Both the position numbers and the translations under genes were made by a program. A stretch of 64,000 nt of DNA from Carallia brachiata (lineage: Eukaryota > Streptophyta > Magnoliopsida > Malpighiales > Rhizophoraceae): NCBI GenBank assembly GCA_021464245.1, contig JADCRB010000074.1:2142979-2206978 (forward strand), in the 5' to 3' direction. This document shows, one piece after another, positions 34,665 through 45,899 of this stretch. How positions within the stretch are numbered: the stretch's first letter is position 1; every line of letters starts with the position of its first letter. The notes under the pieces are model-generated. The model worked only from the letters and a program-made list of their open reading frames with translations. It was not told the DNA's origin and made no database searches.

Positions 34665-37600
34665 ACCGGGCGGCACGTGACGGTGGCATTTATTATGTAT
34701 ACATACATGTATTTAAAATTCAAATTTCATCAATATATTTTCCAACGGCAATTTTTCATTATCCCTTTTAAATTGTAAATAAAATTCAAATATCATAATT
34801 TAATTATTCTCGATCCATCGACTTAACAAAACTTTAATCAATGTTAATGTTTTATAAAGAATCGGATTCTTCTCAGTCGCGATGAAAGTTAAATCTTAAT
34901 AATTTTCATCGGTCGATTTTTGTGTTAACATATGTTACAAATTAACCAAATCCTCACTTAGCTAGTTATCCCTAATCCCTTGCATGTGGACTATGGACTA
35001 TTCATCGGCTTGGCTGTTGGGCATGCATGTTCCCCCATCTCATAAATGATAATGGCTAGCAGAACGTAAAACAGAAAAGGGGGCAGCCAGAGCGGATTGT
35101 CCTATCTGCAGACTGCAACTTTTGAACCTTTGTCCTCTCTACCATGCACGAAAGAGAAAACTCGGTTAAATGTGACCTCTGTCAGGAAACCTTATGATCG
35201 AGCGCATTTGGAGACCGACACACGCAAGTCTAGTGAAGCGTCGATTTTGGGTCCGGGTGGGTGGGAACCATAGCATAGGCAGCCCCCAGTGACCCATGCA
35301 TCATGCTCTCTTTTTCAGTTTTTTCTAATTTGGTCATGTTAACCACTTGTTACGCAGTGCGCTTGTACCGATTTCTTATCTTACTTCATCTCTGACATTT
35401 TTTTTATTAATTTTATGTATGATTTCTTTAAATATAATATAACGATTCTATTTCGGTCAAAAAAAAAAAAAAAAAAAAGGGTCTTTTCCGAATGGTAAAA
35501 TCTTGAAGCAGGAGAAAATGCTTTTCAGTTTTGGTGCTTCCCGTGCAAGTTTTGACCCCATTAAAATTGGAACATAACTTTTGCTCGTCGGTAACATCAA
35601 ATCTAATAAATTAAATTAAATTTTTTTTATTAGGTACTATTTTGTAAACACGCAATTTATGATACGCAGTTAATTCAATAATTTATTTTTTTTTTTAAAT
35701 TTAATATATTTTTAAAGATCTAATAGTTTAGATCTGTCAAATTTGTACTTAATTTTTTTTTTATTTCAAGTGAGTCAAAAGCTCCATTTTTTTTTTGTTC
35801 AAAATTTGACTTGGTCGTCTTTCCAAGAAGCACCCTCCTCCCACCTACGATGTCTCTCTTTCTCTTGGTGAGTTGGTGCTGGGAGTAGGAGACGGGATTT
35901 TCAGGGAAAATTCATTTTCTTGGGCTAGTATAATTGGAATCTTGTCATCAATTGACAATTCTGGTCATGCATCAATATCATGCATGTTCCTGAAGCTGAG
36001 AGGGACAAGTCTGGCGCCGCGTAACTTTCGTGTCCAAGATTTTAATAATTGTGGCTGTAGTGTAGATGTAGATGGATCTTTCCGTGTGAAGAGGTAAAAG
36101 GTCTAAAGATCTAGATTTCAATCACAAAAGCGGACCTGTTACTAAACTTCTTTAAGACAAAAAAAAAAAAAAAGCTTTGGAAAAAGTGAGTGGTCAAGGC
36201 GTGGAAATCAATCGGCCTGGACAAGACTCAACCCATTGTTATATGTCCACATTTTGTTAATCGAAATACAGTATCAATTCAAAAGACCGGAACGTAATCA
36301 AAGGCTTTGCTTGTTCAATTCCTTCGTGTTCCCTAGTTTCAAGATCGTGATGGAGAAAGAAAAATCAAAGGCCAATAAATTTTTTTTTTGGGTAAATCGG
36401 AATTAAACCCAAATAATAGATCCTTTTTTCTTTTTTTTTTTTTGGTAAATAATAGATCCTTCTTCTAATTGTTGTGTAAGGGTTGTGAGCGTAATTATCA
36501 TTTGCCGAGTTACTGCCTACGGGCCTGGTCCTGAAAGTGGGCCCCGGGTTAACGACATCGGTGTTAGCCTGGGCCTTGCTGACTAAAAAGCTTGTGAGAG
36601 TCACAGGGTGACTGAAATAGAGGGTGCTCCGGCGAAAACAAGCCCACCCAATAAGCCCGGAATCACTGGGACAGAAATTGAACCTTGTAGCTAAGACCCA
36701 AGAAAACGGAAAACATATGTTGGGCCAGAAGCTAGCCAACTATATTGATTACTGAACCCAACTAGGAGTTTGTATAAACTTCTGTATGCTGATGCGTTGT
36801 TGGGTAGTTTAGTTGATGAGTTGAATTTGGTCTTGATGGCGAAAAAAAAAAGAAAGAAAGAAAGAAAGCAAGAAAACTGTAATGGCTTTGAAAGGCATGG
36901 ATAAACATGTTAACTATACATAAGTGGGATCAAAGGCTTGACAGTGTTATTAAACAATATAGCAGAGTCTGTTATTAATATGCGCCTTATGTAATTGATT
37001 CCTGTGGAAGGCATAACTATTTCCTTTTCGCAGTGATTACAAGCAAAAGAGCCTCCTTGACAGCGTAAGTCATCATTTTTCTTGAATTGACAAAGTGAAT
37101 AGAGAAGAAATCTACCATACTAATCTGATCAGTCAAAGGAGTTTAAATCTTACGTCTTTTAAGTTCTCACAAAATGTAGAGGCCCTAGAGGGTTATTCAG
37201 CGGACTCATACAAAAGCAATCATAATGGAATCCTGTGGCAGCAGGATTTTTTAGAATTCCTGACCTTCCCTGAAATTCTCACAAAAGGTCTGAAATTTCT
37301 CAACTAAGAAATGGGCAAAAAATTTTCGGTACAAATGACAATAAATAGCATGATAAACTGAACGTGGTATCGAGACTTTGCTTACGGCATATAAAACTGG
37401 GTTATGTGAGGGATCACTAAATAGTCGTAACTTAATGGAGGTTCCATTGGACTTGCATGCGTGGAAGCCCACGACTCTCAATGATATCGGAAGTAAAATG
37501 GCCTATTCGTACCACATGAAACGTGACATGACCATGACTTATTGCTATGGCTGGCTTTTGACATTCCCCACTAGTATATGCTTAATTGCTACATCCAAAT

Positions 37601-38301
37601 AGCCTCGTTCATTGCTGGTCTCAAATATTGAAATGCTCAAACCCAACCTTCCCGATTCCTGATATATCACCTGTGGAAGCCTAGCAAACGTCCGTGTAAG
37701 AAACCCATAATAAAACAATGGGAATTTGGATTTGGAGAGTACACGAGGTGTAACATACATATATAAATTATTAAATCTAACATTTTTTTGATTAAAAAAA
37801 GGGCGCGACTAGGTGTACAAAGTAAGTATATTTAATACACCTAGTCATGGCCTAGTAAATTTTTATCATTTTATTATTTTTCAAATTAAAATTTATATTT
37901 AAATGAGTGTTCTTAAATTTAAATGAGTGTTGTTCTAAATCTTATATCCTAAATCATAAGCTCTTCAATTATTGAAAAAATTCTTCGCTGTGTTTTAAAA
38001 TAATAAAATATTTATGTGTTATTAACATGAGTAGTTTTGTGTACCTTACTCTTTCTTTTTAAAAAAATGCTACGTAATATTAAACATTTCAAATCGAACT
38101 ACGTGACTTTGAGATTGAAGACCGACGATGAAAGTATAAAAAAAAACTAAAGAGCGAAAGAATAGGCGCTACGTAAGGAACCAGCTAATTTATGGCTTTG
38201 AATTATTGTGTAATGCTTTATGGTGGAGTACACTTTACTAGCTGTCACGATTCAATATTGGTTAAAAAAAATTTTCTGCGCTCCCGTGGTATAATTTCAT
38301 C
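34665..38301. other. Intergenic spacer right of the LTR element
   Basis: No gene is supported. At about 35443-35480 attctatttcggtc followed by A19 marks the 3' end of a 5'-truncated LINE on the plus strand, the same terminus as in the copy at 15890-16960. Two T tracts at about 36379-36388 and 36426-36443, each followed by ggtaaa-type sequence, may be further retroposon ends on the minus strand. A short inverted repeat gactaggtgta/tacacctagtc lies at about 37807-37846. ORFs at 35873-36097, 36365-36739 and 37095-37307 lack any recognisable feature. Confidence 0.45.
35395..35480 (+). mobile_element. LINE 3' end with poly(A), 5'-truncated
   Basis: The terminus cgattctatttcggtc followed by about 19 A closely matches the minus-strand terminus of the retroposon at 15903-15925 (aattctatttcggta then A). 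The upstream boundary is unknown because I found no matching target duplication. Only the tail is certain. Confidence 0.55.
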
Positions 38302-38431
38302 TACAAAGTAATAAAATGTAGCTAATTTTTAATTTGATGTAATTATATAATAAAAAATAATTACATATATTTCACTTTTTATTAATATAGTTACATCAAA
38401 TTAAAAATTAGCTACATTTTATTACTTTGTA
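38302..38431. repeat. Perfect 41-bp inverted repeat (short foldback MITE)
   Basis: Bases 38302-38342 and 38391-38431 are exact reverse complements (outer end tacaaagtaataaaatgtag), with a 48-base AT-rich loop that is itself partly complementary. An RNA from either strand would fold into a long, fully paired hairpin. No clear target duplication was seen. Confidence 0.85.
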
Positions 38432-40417
38432 TAACAGAATTGTATAGCATATCGAATCCGCGCTGGGTTAGGAAAAAGGAGTCGGGAACTCGCTGGCTGG
38501 GATCACAACCGCTAACGGTAAATCCATTACCCTCATGTTTAAGAATTTGCATACGACACTCCAAGAGGTGGTCTTTTATTTGCATACGTAGGATTTCCCT
38601 TTATTTAAATAAACGGAAAATGTAGATTGGCAGATGCTGATGACCGTACAGTTTTTATACGTGTTTGGTTTGTGTAACTGTGAGTATTTTTATACAACCG
38701 AAGATAAAAAAAATACAAAAAAGTATTATTATTTTTTTTTTTATTTTTAATTATAATTTATAAAAACAACTTACAGTTGCACAACTCAAGCGCTTGTGAA
38801 AATAATATGTTCACTAGCATCCATCCATATAATAAAATCCTTAAATAGAAAGTTTACCGATAATCTCCGATGTTGAAGAAGTCAACCCAGATCTGCATAT
38901 CACGAAAGGCCACAACCGAAGATGGCGATGAACGATGAAAGATGAAAGAATCTAATTGGTGCATGTAATAAGGGTTTGGTTTAGGAGGGGAGCAAATTGT
39001 CCTTAGATTTTGTTTAGATATGTATATAAAGAAGAATTAATAATTAATTTTTTATAACTCTATTAATAAAAAAAAGTAAAATATAAACTATTATTTTTTT
39101 TATTAATTTTTTATTACGATAATTATAAAAAATTAACAATTATATATATATATATCAGGACATTTGTCAGCGGCTCTTAAACTTTTTGCATGTAATAAAT
39201 GCAACTTCTTGTCTCAAGAAGAATGCAATCGGAAAAAGCATCCCTAAATTTTTTTAACACTTTTTTTTATCATTTACTAGTAAGAAAAAAAATGGAAAAA
39301 TTAGAATTAAAAAGAATCCTCTTTTTTTTTTTGTCTCAATAATATAAAAATAGAGCAATACTTTACAGTTCTTAAAAAAACTATTGCGTTGACCATGAAG
39401 TTTATTGAATTGAGTATTTACAATAAATTTCTAAAAGAACAAAATTAATAGTACGTAAAAAGGTTACTAATCAATCTTAAAATCGTGCAAAGTTAAAATT
39501 CATTTAACGTCATTAAATATTTTGATAAAAATTTAAATGCATAACTTGCATGTTGTGAACGTTTAATTTTCAAATCATATTAAGATATATTAATCAATGC
39601 CAATACAATACCCTGAGCCTGAGGTTCACTTTTTCAGAAAGAGAAAAATCTAAAAGAATGGGTAAATACGCTTTCGGCAAATTAAGTAAAAGAAAATATG
39701 TCGGCACATACCGGTTTCCTGATCAGACGATTATGGCGCAACCTTACATTAGGGACCCGCTATTAATTCAACCATAAAAACTGCGCCCAAAACACAGAGG
39801 CCGTGGTGTCCCACTGGCACTGCAAGAATTGAACACGAGGGCCATTACATTTCCGAACAAAAATATATCTGAAATACTGTCTGAATGTAACTAATTGCAT
39901 TTAGTTTGTAACTGTCTGTATTTCAAGTGCAACCAAAAAAAAAAAAAAAAATCACTGTCATTTCTTTACACATAAAATTTAATTGGTTATACATCAAATC
40001 TATCTGATTGCATTCGGACAATATTTCGAATATTATTTCTTCTGAAAATCTAATTTTTTCCATTGAACATCGCATTGTGAGTTGTGACAGATCTCCATTT
40101 CTTTCGGGTTGTGGGGCTCACCTCACCTCTTAATTCGCGCCCAATTTTTAAGGGGCCCACGGGGCGGTGCTTGGATAGCATAACCAACCGCCAGCCCAAC
40201 AAGTATGGGTTGTTGTCCTGTCTGAAACGAAAATTTGAAAGTCAAATCTCAGAAACGCATTTAAAATAATCATTCTGCCCGCGACGCGTGGCAATTAACC
40301 GCCCATTAAGGGTCAAAGAGGATCTAATCCAACGATCCAGATTTCAAGAAGAAGATCGGAGGACCAGACGATGTTTATTCTGCTTGCGCACTTGCCTTGA
40401 TAATTTCTTGTCTCCTT
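38432..40417. other. Upstream spacer of the HIPP gene
   Basis: AT-rich with short A/T homopolymers. A poly(A) run at about 39936-39951 could be another retroposon end. Nothing codes convincingly. The part nearest 40418 is the HIPP promoter. Confidence 0.45.
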
Positions 40418-40424
40418 TATAAAA
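40418..40424 (+). promoter_or_regulatory. TATA box of the HIPP gene
   Basis: TATAAAA, 65 bases before the start codon, in a pyrimidine-rich context. This implies a short leader of about 35-40 bases. Confidence 0.65.
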
Positions 40425-40488
40425 TTATACGTTCTTCTTGTGCTCCCTTCCTTAATATAGTTTAATACTTAGAAGGAAAAAGGTTAAA

Positions 40489-41828
40489 ATGGGTGTTCTT
40501 GATCATTTCTCTAATCTTTTCGATTGTTCTACTGGCAGTTCCAAGCTCAAGAAACGCAAGCCATTGCAGGTACAACGTTATTTTTATAGCTACCTGTTTT
40601 TGCTTTCTGACAAAGGTAGTTCTTGGCTGGCTGTTTTCTTGTCCTTTTTTTTGTTTTTTTGGCTGTTGAACTGGGCTGCTTTCCTTTTCGAATTCATCCT
40701 TGGATAGTTCATAGTTGAATAATAACAAGTTGATGTAGCTTTCCACAAATAATCACAATCACATGCCGCCTCCGCCTTGGATCTAGCATGCATTTTTTTT
40801 GGTGCTTGGTTTTTAATGTTAGCAGTTTGCTCGCTCTTTGGTTGGTTCTGGGTGATAAAATTTGGTCAATTTTAATTCACTTTGATTCCAAATTTGAGGA
40901 GTGCAATACCCACAACCCCAAGCAAGAAGAAAACAAGGTTTGGGGCTTGCCTGCCCAAAAAAGTAGAAGTAGAAATGACCCAATCTTGCCTGATATTTCT
41001 GTCTTCTCCTCACACAGAGCTTCCTTCCACTTTGTTACTTGTCTAAGATTTTACTAAATGTCTTTACTTTAAATTACATCAAAGTGATTAAATAATGTGT
41101 ATGAAAATATTTAATAATTTATTATTTTTTATTTAAGCATTCAAATTTATATAACACTAATCCCACTTAAAGAATTTTATTAAATATTTTTTCTGAGTTT
41201 ATTAGATTAACAATCGTAATCAATTAGTACCGCGAGTACCCTCCAGAGTGGTTTTGTGGTAGTGGAGGAGTAATCCAAACTAATAACTCAAGTTTGCTTG
41301 GTCCACCGGGACTGCCACGTATCGGACCTAATAATTCGATTTTGTTTATTTTTGACGGAAACGTTTTGTCTTTAATTGCCACGCGGCGTTCATATAATCT
41401 GATATGTTGGCGTGTACGTGTTTGATTTATGTGATTGTGATCAGACGGTGGAGGTGAAGGTACGAATAGACTGCGAAGGATGCGAGCGCAAGGTGAAGAG
41501 GGCCGTGGAGGGGATGAAGGGTGTGAAACAAGTGGACGTGGAACGCAAGGCCAATAAAGTGACGGTCGTCGGATACGTGGACCCCTCCAAGGTGGTGGCA
41601 CGCGTGGCTCATCGGACGGGCAAGAAGGCTGAGCTTTGGCCATACGTGCCGTACGATTTGGTGGCCCATCCCTATGCCCCTGGAGTCTATGACAAGAAGG
41701 CACCGGCTGGGTACGTCAGAAATGCCATGGACCCACAAGTGTCCCAGCTCGCACGTGCCAGCTCCACGGAAGTCCGCTACACGACTGCGTTTAGCGATGA
41801 GAATCCTCAAGCCTGTTCCGTTATGTAA
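40489..41828 (+). CDS. HIPP: Heavy metal-associated isoprenylated plant protein (HIPP25/26 type)
   Basis: There are two exons, 40489-40569 (27 codons) and 41445-41828 (127 codons plus TAA), joined in phase 0 across an 875-base intron (gtacaac to atcag), for 154 residues. The N-terminus MGVLDHFSNLFDC is the cluster hallmark. The HMA domain spans about residues 28-92, with the metal-binding pair C37 and C40 (IDCEGC). The long shared tail (GKKAELWPYVPYDLVAHPYAPGVYDKKAP, SSTEVRYTTAFSDENP) ends CSVM, a CaaX box for prenylation and membrane attachment. HIPPs bind soft metals such as Cd, Zn and Cu, and some bind stress transcription factors. It is close to Arabidopsis HIPP26 in sequence and to At4g35060 (HIPP25) in position. 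The intron lies just before the HMA core, as in relatives. Confidence 0.96.
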
Positions 41829-44056
41829 TCGAATATTATTATTATTATTAGTTATTTAATTTGGTTTTTGGCTATAGAATTGTTGTTTAGCGGGTCTATT
41901 CTCAGGTATTAATGTGATATGTTGTTTGTTATGTGTGGCAAATTTTGCTTGTTTAATCAACATGAACCTTCTTAGGGATAGAGTGAATCTTTATTTAGGT
42001 TGATTTGTTTGATGTATATTATTTTTTGAACTTATTGTAACAAATTAAGACTTGCTTTAGCTATTGACTTTTTTCTTTTTCCTTTTTTTTTCAAATTGTT
42101 TCTGATTGTAATTGGAATTTGAGTGTTTAATTAAAAAGATTTCAGTACTATTAACATACAGCTCATTGGTAGCTATAGACCAATGTATTATTCGAATTGT
42201 GACAAAAGTCACGAAGATGGCTCTTGAATTTAAAGGAAGCGGAAAAAGGGTATTGTGTTGATTGCTATATTTTTTTTCGGTTTCAACCGAGATAAGAAGA
42301 TGAGCAAATAAGAATAAAGTCATTAAAATTTAAATACAAATTAAAAAATTTAATATAGTGTTTTAATAAATTAAATTAAAAATTCGTAACTTTGATTGGC
42401 GTATTATTTTTTCGGATTGACGCATTATATAACTAAATAAGTACACGACCGCTTGGACGATTGGTATCGGATTCAGATCCAGAGACTCTGTAATAATTCA
42501 TTGCATCTGACTATTGGTAATTGTAGTCACATGTACACGTTCGCGGAAGATCATTATCGCAAGTTTTAAAATGTTAATAAAATAATTAAGTACGAGTGCA
42601 TTGTGACGGTACAACGAGCCCGAAGCCATTGTTTGGGAAACAAAAACAAAAAGAAAAACCGAACGAGTTATTGAAACTGATTACAAAGTAGTTGAATAAA
42701 TTCTTTTTCTCTTTTGAAATTTAACTTACGGAAAATGATTAGATGTTAACCTTAATTTTATTGATCAATGCCCCCAATGGTCAAAAGTCCAAATTTACTT
42801 ACTATGATGAATGATTTTATAGTTAGAACATGAAAGAAAAACAATCCACCAAAAACATTAAGAAACATTAAGGATGTGTTTGTTTTAGGGACTATAATAA
42901 GATAATATTAACTAAAAGCTAATTATCTTACTTCAACCTATATTTATATTTAGTTGGTTAACAAGATAAATTCATTAGTATGAATTTATCGTACTATCCC
43001 TCCCTTCCTTGTAAACTAGTCTATCCTAACTCATAGACTAATATTATAATTTATACATTTACTAAAATACTCTCTTAAAAATCTAGTATAACCCAATCCG
43101 GCAGTCAGCAGTGCCAGCCGAAAAATCTCGCCCACAAAGTGCACCAGTCCAGATCTCCACCCTTCGCGGTGTCTCTCACAAGCCGACTAGGGAGCTGGTG
43201 AGTGGTGACACATCCTTTGGGTTCCACCTTGTTGCAGAAAAGCAGCTTTGCACTCTCAGCATTTTAAAAACAGCACCCAATAGCGCTTTCCCTTCCTAGC
43301 AAATACAGCTCACGGACTCCGCTATTCTTATGTCAAGAATTCCACAAATGCCGAAAAAAAACAGCAACCCATTTTCAACCTTGTCTGACCAAAGATCTTA
43401 AAGATCTCCGGATAGGTAAGGAGCAGTTAAAGTTGTCAGCCTACCGTGGCCCTCCTGACCTCTACTTCCTTCCCATGGAGGCCACAAAGCCAGGATATCA
43501 GACTTTTCATGGAACAAAACCAATTAATGGACCATTTCAAGCCTGGAGGTGAAGAATACTCTTCAGGCGTGGCAAATGGCTGAGTATTTATCGCGACGAC
43601 GATGATCACACGCTAGAGAATTTTAGCTTTCCTCCGTAGCTTTTGCTTGGAACTATAACTACCTATGTTCTGCAAAAAGGTTAAAAAACCACCCAATCGT
43701 ATTCTGGTCAATTTTCCTACATCTCTTTGAAAATGGGGTTTGATGTAATAATGTTACCTATCGATTACTCGTTAAAACAAACGATTTCCGCCTTTCCCAT
43801 AAATAACATGCACGACACTTGAATCAAGGGGGAAATAAAAGCGCAAAACACAACACGCACATAGAAACAATAGTTATTTTGCAAGGGAGGCTTTCCCTAC
43901 TGATTGGAGACGGAGCAACCGAGGAACTTTGCCACCAGAAACAAACTGTGAGAACATGACCTCCAACAAAACAATCCTCTCGTCCCTCTGTCCCCGTCTT
44001 GACCCCAAAATCAATCATGGCTAGCAGCACCTAGCACCGATATTCCAACGCATATT
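41829..44056. other. Convergent intergenic region between HIPP and bZIP genes
   Basis: It contains the HIPP 3' UTR (plus strand, about 41829-42050) and the bZIP 3' UTR (minus strand, ending around 43800-44056). No WD-repeat (MSI-like) coding sequence was found, although an MSI gene occupies this place in Arabidopsis. The sequence ggatgtgtttgttt at about 42873 resembles a MITE end but has no partner. Confidence 0.5.
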
Positions 44057-45585
44057 TCACAAGGCAGTTGCCTCGACTGCAAACCAACAGATCACTAAGA
44101 TCACAAAGAGTAACAGTGAAGACACCTCACCCTCCCTCGAATCTGTAAATTCAGCAATCAAGAATTTATATAAATTTGGAAGAGCAAACTCTTCTTAAAG
44201 AAGCTATTGAAATTGATTGCTCCAGTAAAAGCGCCAATCAAAGGCATAAGGAAATCAAATATTGCACTAATAGCTAAATCATGCTCTGCTGTACAGAATC
44301 AGAAGAAAATTATAGCCCCGTAGGTAATAGTTTAGCTCCAAAGAAACCATGGCTGCGGTTTCCAAAAAATAGATTCTACCAGCTATTGAGTTTTCGAACA
44401 AAGCAGCTTTGGAGCTAAAGATGACAACAAGATAACTAGAGTAAATCAGCTTTGGATCTAAAGATCACTACAAGCAAACTGAGCAATGAGCCCCAATTAT
44501 CAAGCTATAAGGACGCAAAAAACACAGCAAAGAAGGCATAGAGGAAAATAAAACTGGCAATCCCAGCAAAGCAACCTGAGGAAGTTGACAGCGGAACTCA
44601 TTTGAAGCTTTATTCAAATGCATAACATGCCTACAAAAAGAATGCCGTTCAACCTACAGTTGGTGCTCGAGACCCTCCTATCAAAGAAAAATATATGGTG
44701 TCAGAAGAAATTGATTGACGAAAACAGTCAGAACCACAAGCTAATGTTCCATCAATTAAACTATCCTACAATGAAACTAATTAATGAAGTAAACGTTTTA
44801 CCTTTCCTCTTATTTGTGCCAGGAGAAATGCCATTCGTCACTACATTCCCAACTGCACAACTAGGTAGCTCCTTGATTAATAAATTCTGATTTGCCAGAC
44901 AATTCATATTCTCAAACTCACACGCATTGAAGCCTTGTCCATTCAATGTTGTCACTACTCCGTTTTCTCCATCTACTCCTGGATGTAGGCAATAAACCTG
45001 GTCGTTACACTGCACATTACATGGATTCATCACATGAGCACCAGGCAGATTTTGATTGCCCAAATTAACATTATTCGCTGACTTTTGGTACGGAAAGGAC
45101 CCAATCTCCCCTTCAATTCTACCGCGAATGTCCACAAGCAAACATTTGAGCCTAGCAACCTCTGCCTCTAATGCAGCCTGTCCCTGCAGCCTCTTAAACA
45201 ACTGCTGGTTCAAAGCCCTCAGCTTCACAACTTCGTCCTCCAAAGATGCAGCCCTTGCTTTCTTCTTCTCCCTGTACTTCCGGACAGCTTCCTTATTCCC
45301 TAGTGGGCGTTTCTGCGGCTTCTTCTCCGTAGACTCAGCAGTATCATCAGTGGCCGCGTTTTCCTCAGAGGGTGCAGACAGAATCTTAGTATGCACATGA
45401 AAGCAAGTGTGCGTGTGGGAGAAATCAGGACCCGGCGGATTACAGGTGTGAGTATGGGTACATGCACGAGTGTCCTTCAGAATTTCATCAAAGAGAGCAT
45501 CCATAGAGCAACTGCTAGGAAACTCACCCGCGTTCGGACCAGAAAACACCTCTTGATTTGAGAAATCCAACTCACCATCATCCAT
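44057..45585 (-). CDS. bZIP19/23: F-group bZIP transcription factor, zinc-sensor type (bZIP19/23)
   Basis: The main exon, 45585-44802 (261 codons plus one base), gives almost the whole protein. The Cys/His-rich zinc-sensor motif (residues 42-66, CTHTHTC then HTHTCFHVH) defines group F. The basic region has N97 and R105 (NKEAVRKYR). A leucine zipper begins at L115, followed by the conserved RLKCLLVDIRGRIEGEIGSFPYQK. Arabidopsis bZIP19 and bZIP23 bind zinc through this motif and switch on ZIP transporter genes when zinc is low. The exon ends at NKRK plus donor gtaaaa. The final coding piece lies about 660-725 bases away: either 44076-44057 (adding VEATAL, total 267 residues) or from a second acceptor, 44142-44057, in the same frame. 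The last exon choice is uncertain; the rest is firm. A 5' UTR intron is likely. Confidence 0.93.
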
Positions 45586-45637
45586 TTAACAAAAAAACCG
45601 CACAAACAAAAGCAAAATCCAGAAGAATTCGACCCTG

Positions 45638-45889
45638 CATGAGAATTTGAGAGCATAAATGAGTAATCTTTCGGCGACGAATAAGAGTTTTCAGGTGAGC
45701 ACATAAACAACTAACCAAAACCCTAAATGCAAAGAACTGCACGAAGAATTCTGACAAAATAGTCACAACCCAGAAGTGAATTCCAATAAACAAGCAAGAA
45801 AGAACAAAATTTAAACTCATAAAAACGCCAAAATACAGGGAACCGCTAATGTAAACCAAGATTAAAAACAAAAAAAAAAACACGCTTAC
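45638..45889 (-). other. Probable 5' UTR intron of the bZIP gene
   Basis: On the minus strand a good donor (acgag/gtaagcg at 45890/45889) is followed by T-rich sequence, and an acceptor (catgcag/ggtcg) lies near 45637. The resulting leader would reach the ATG at 45585. This is inferred from splice signals only. Confidence 0.45.
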
Positions 45890-45899
45890 CTCGTAAAGT

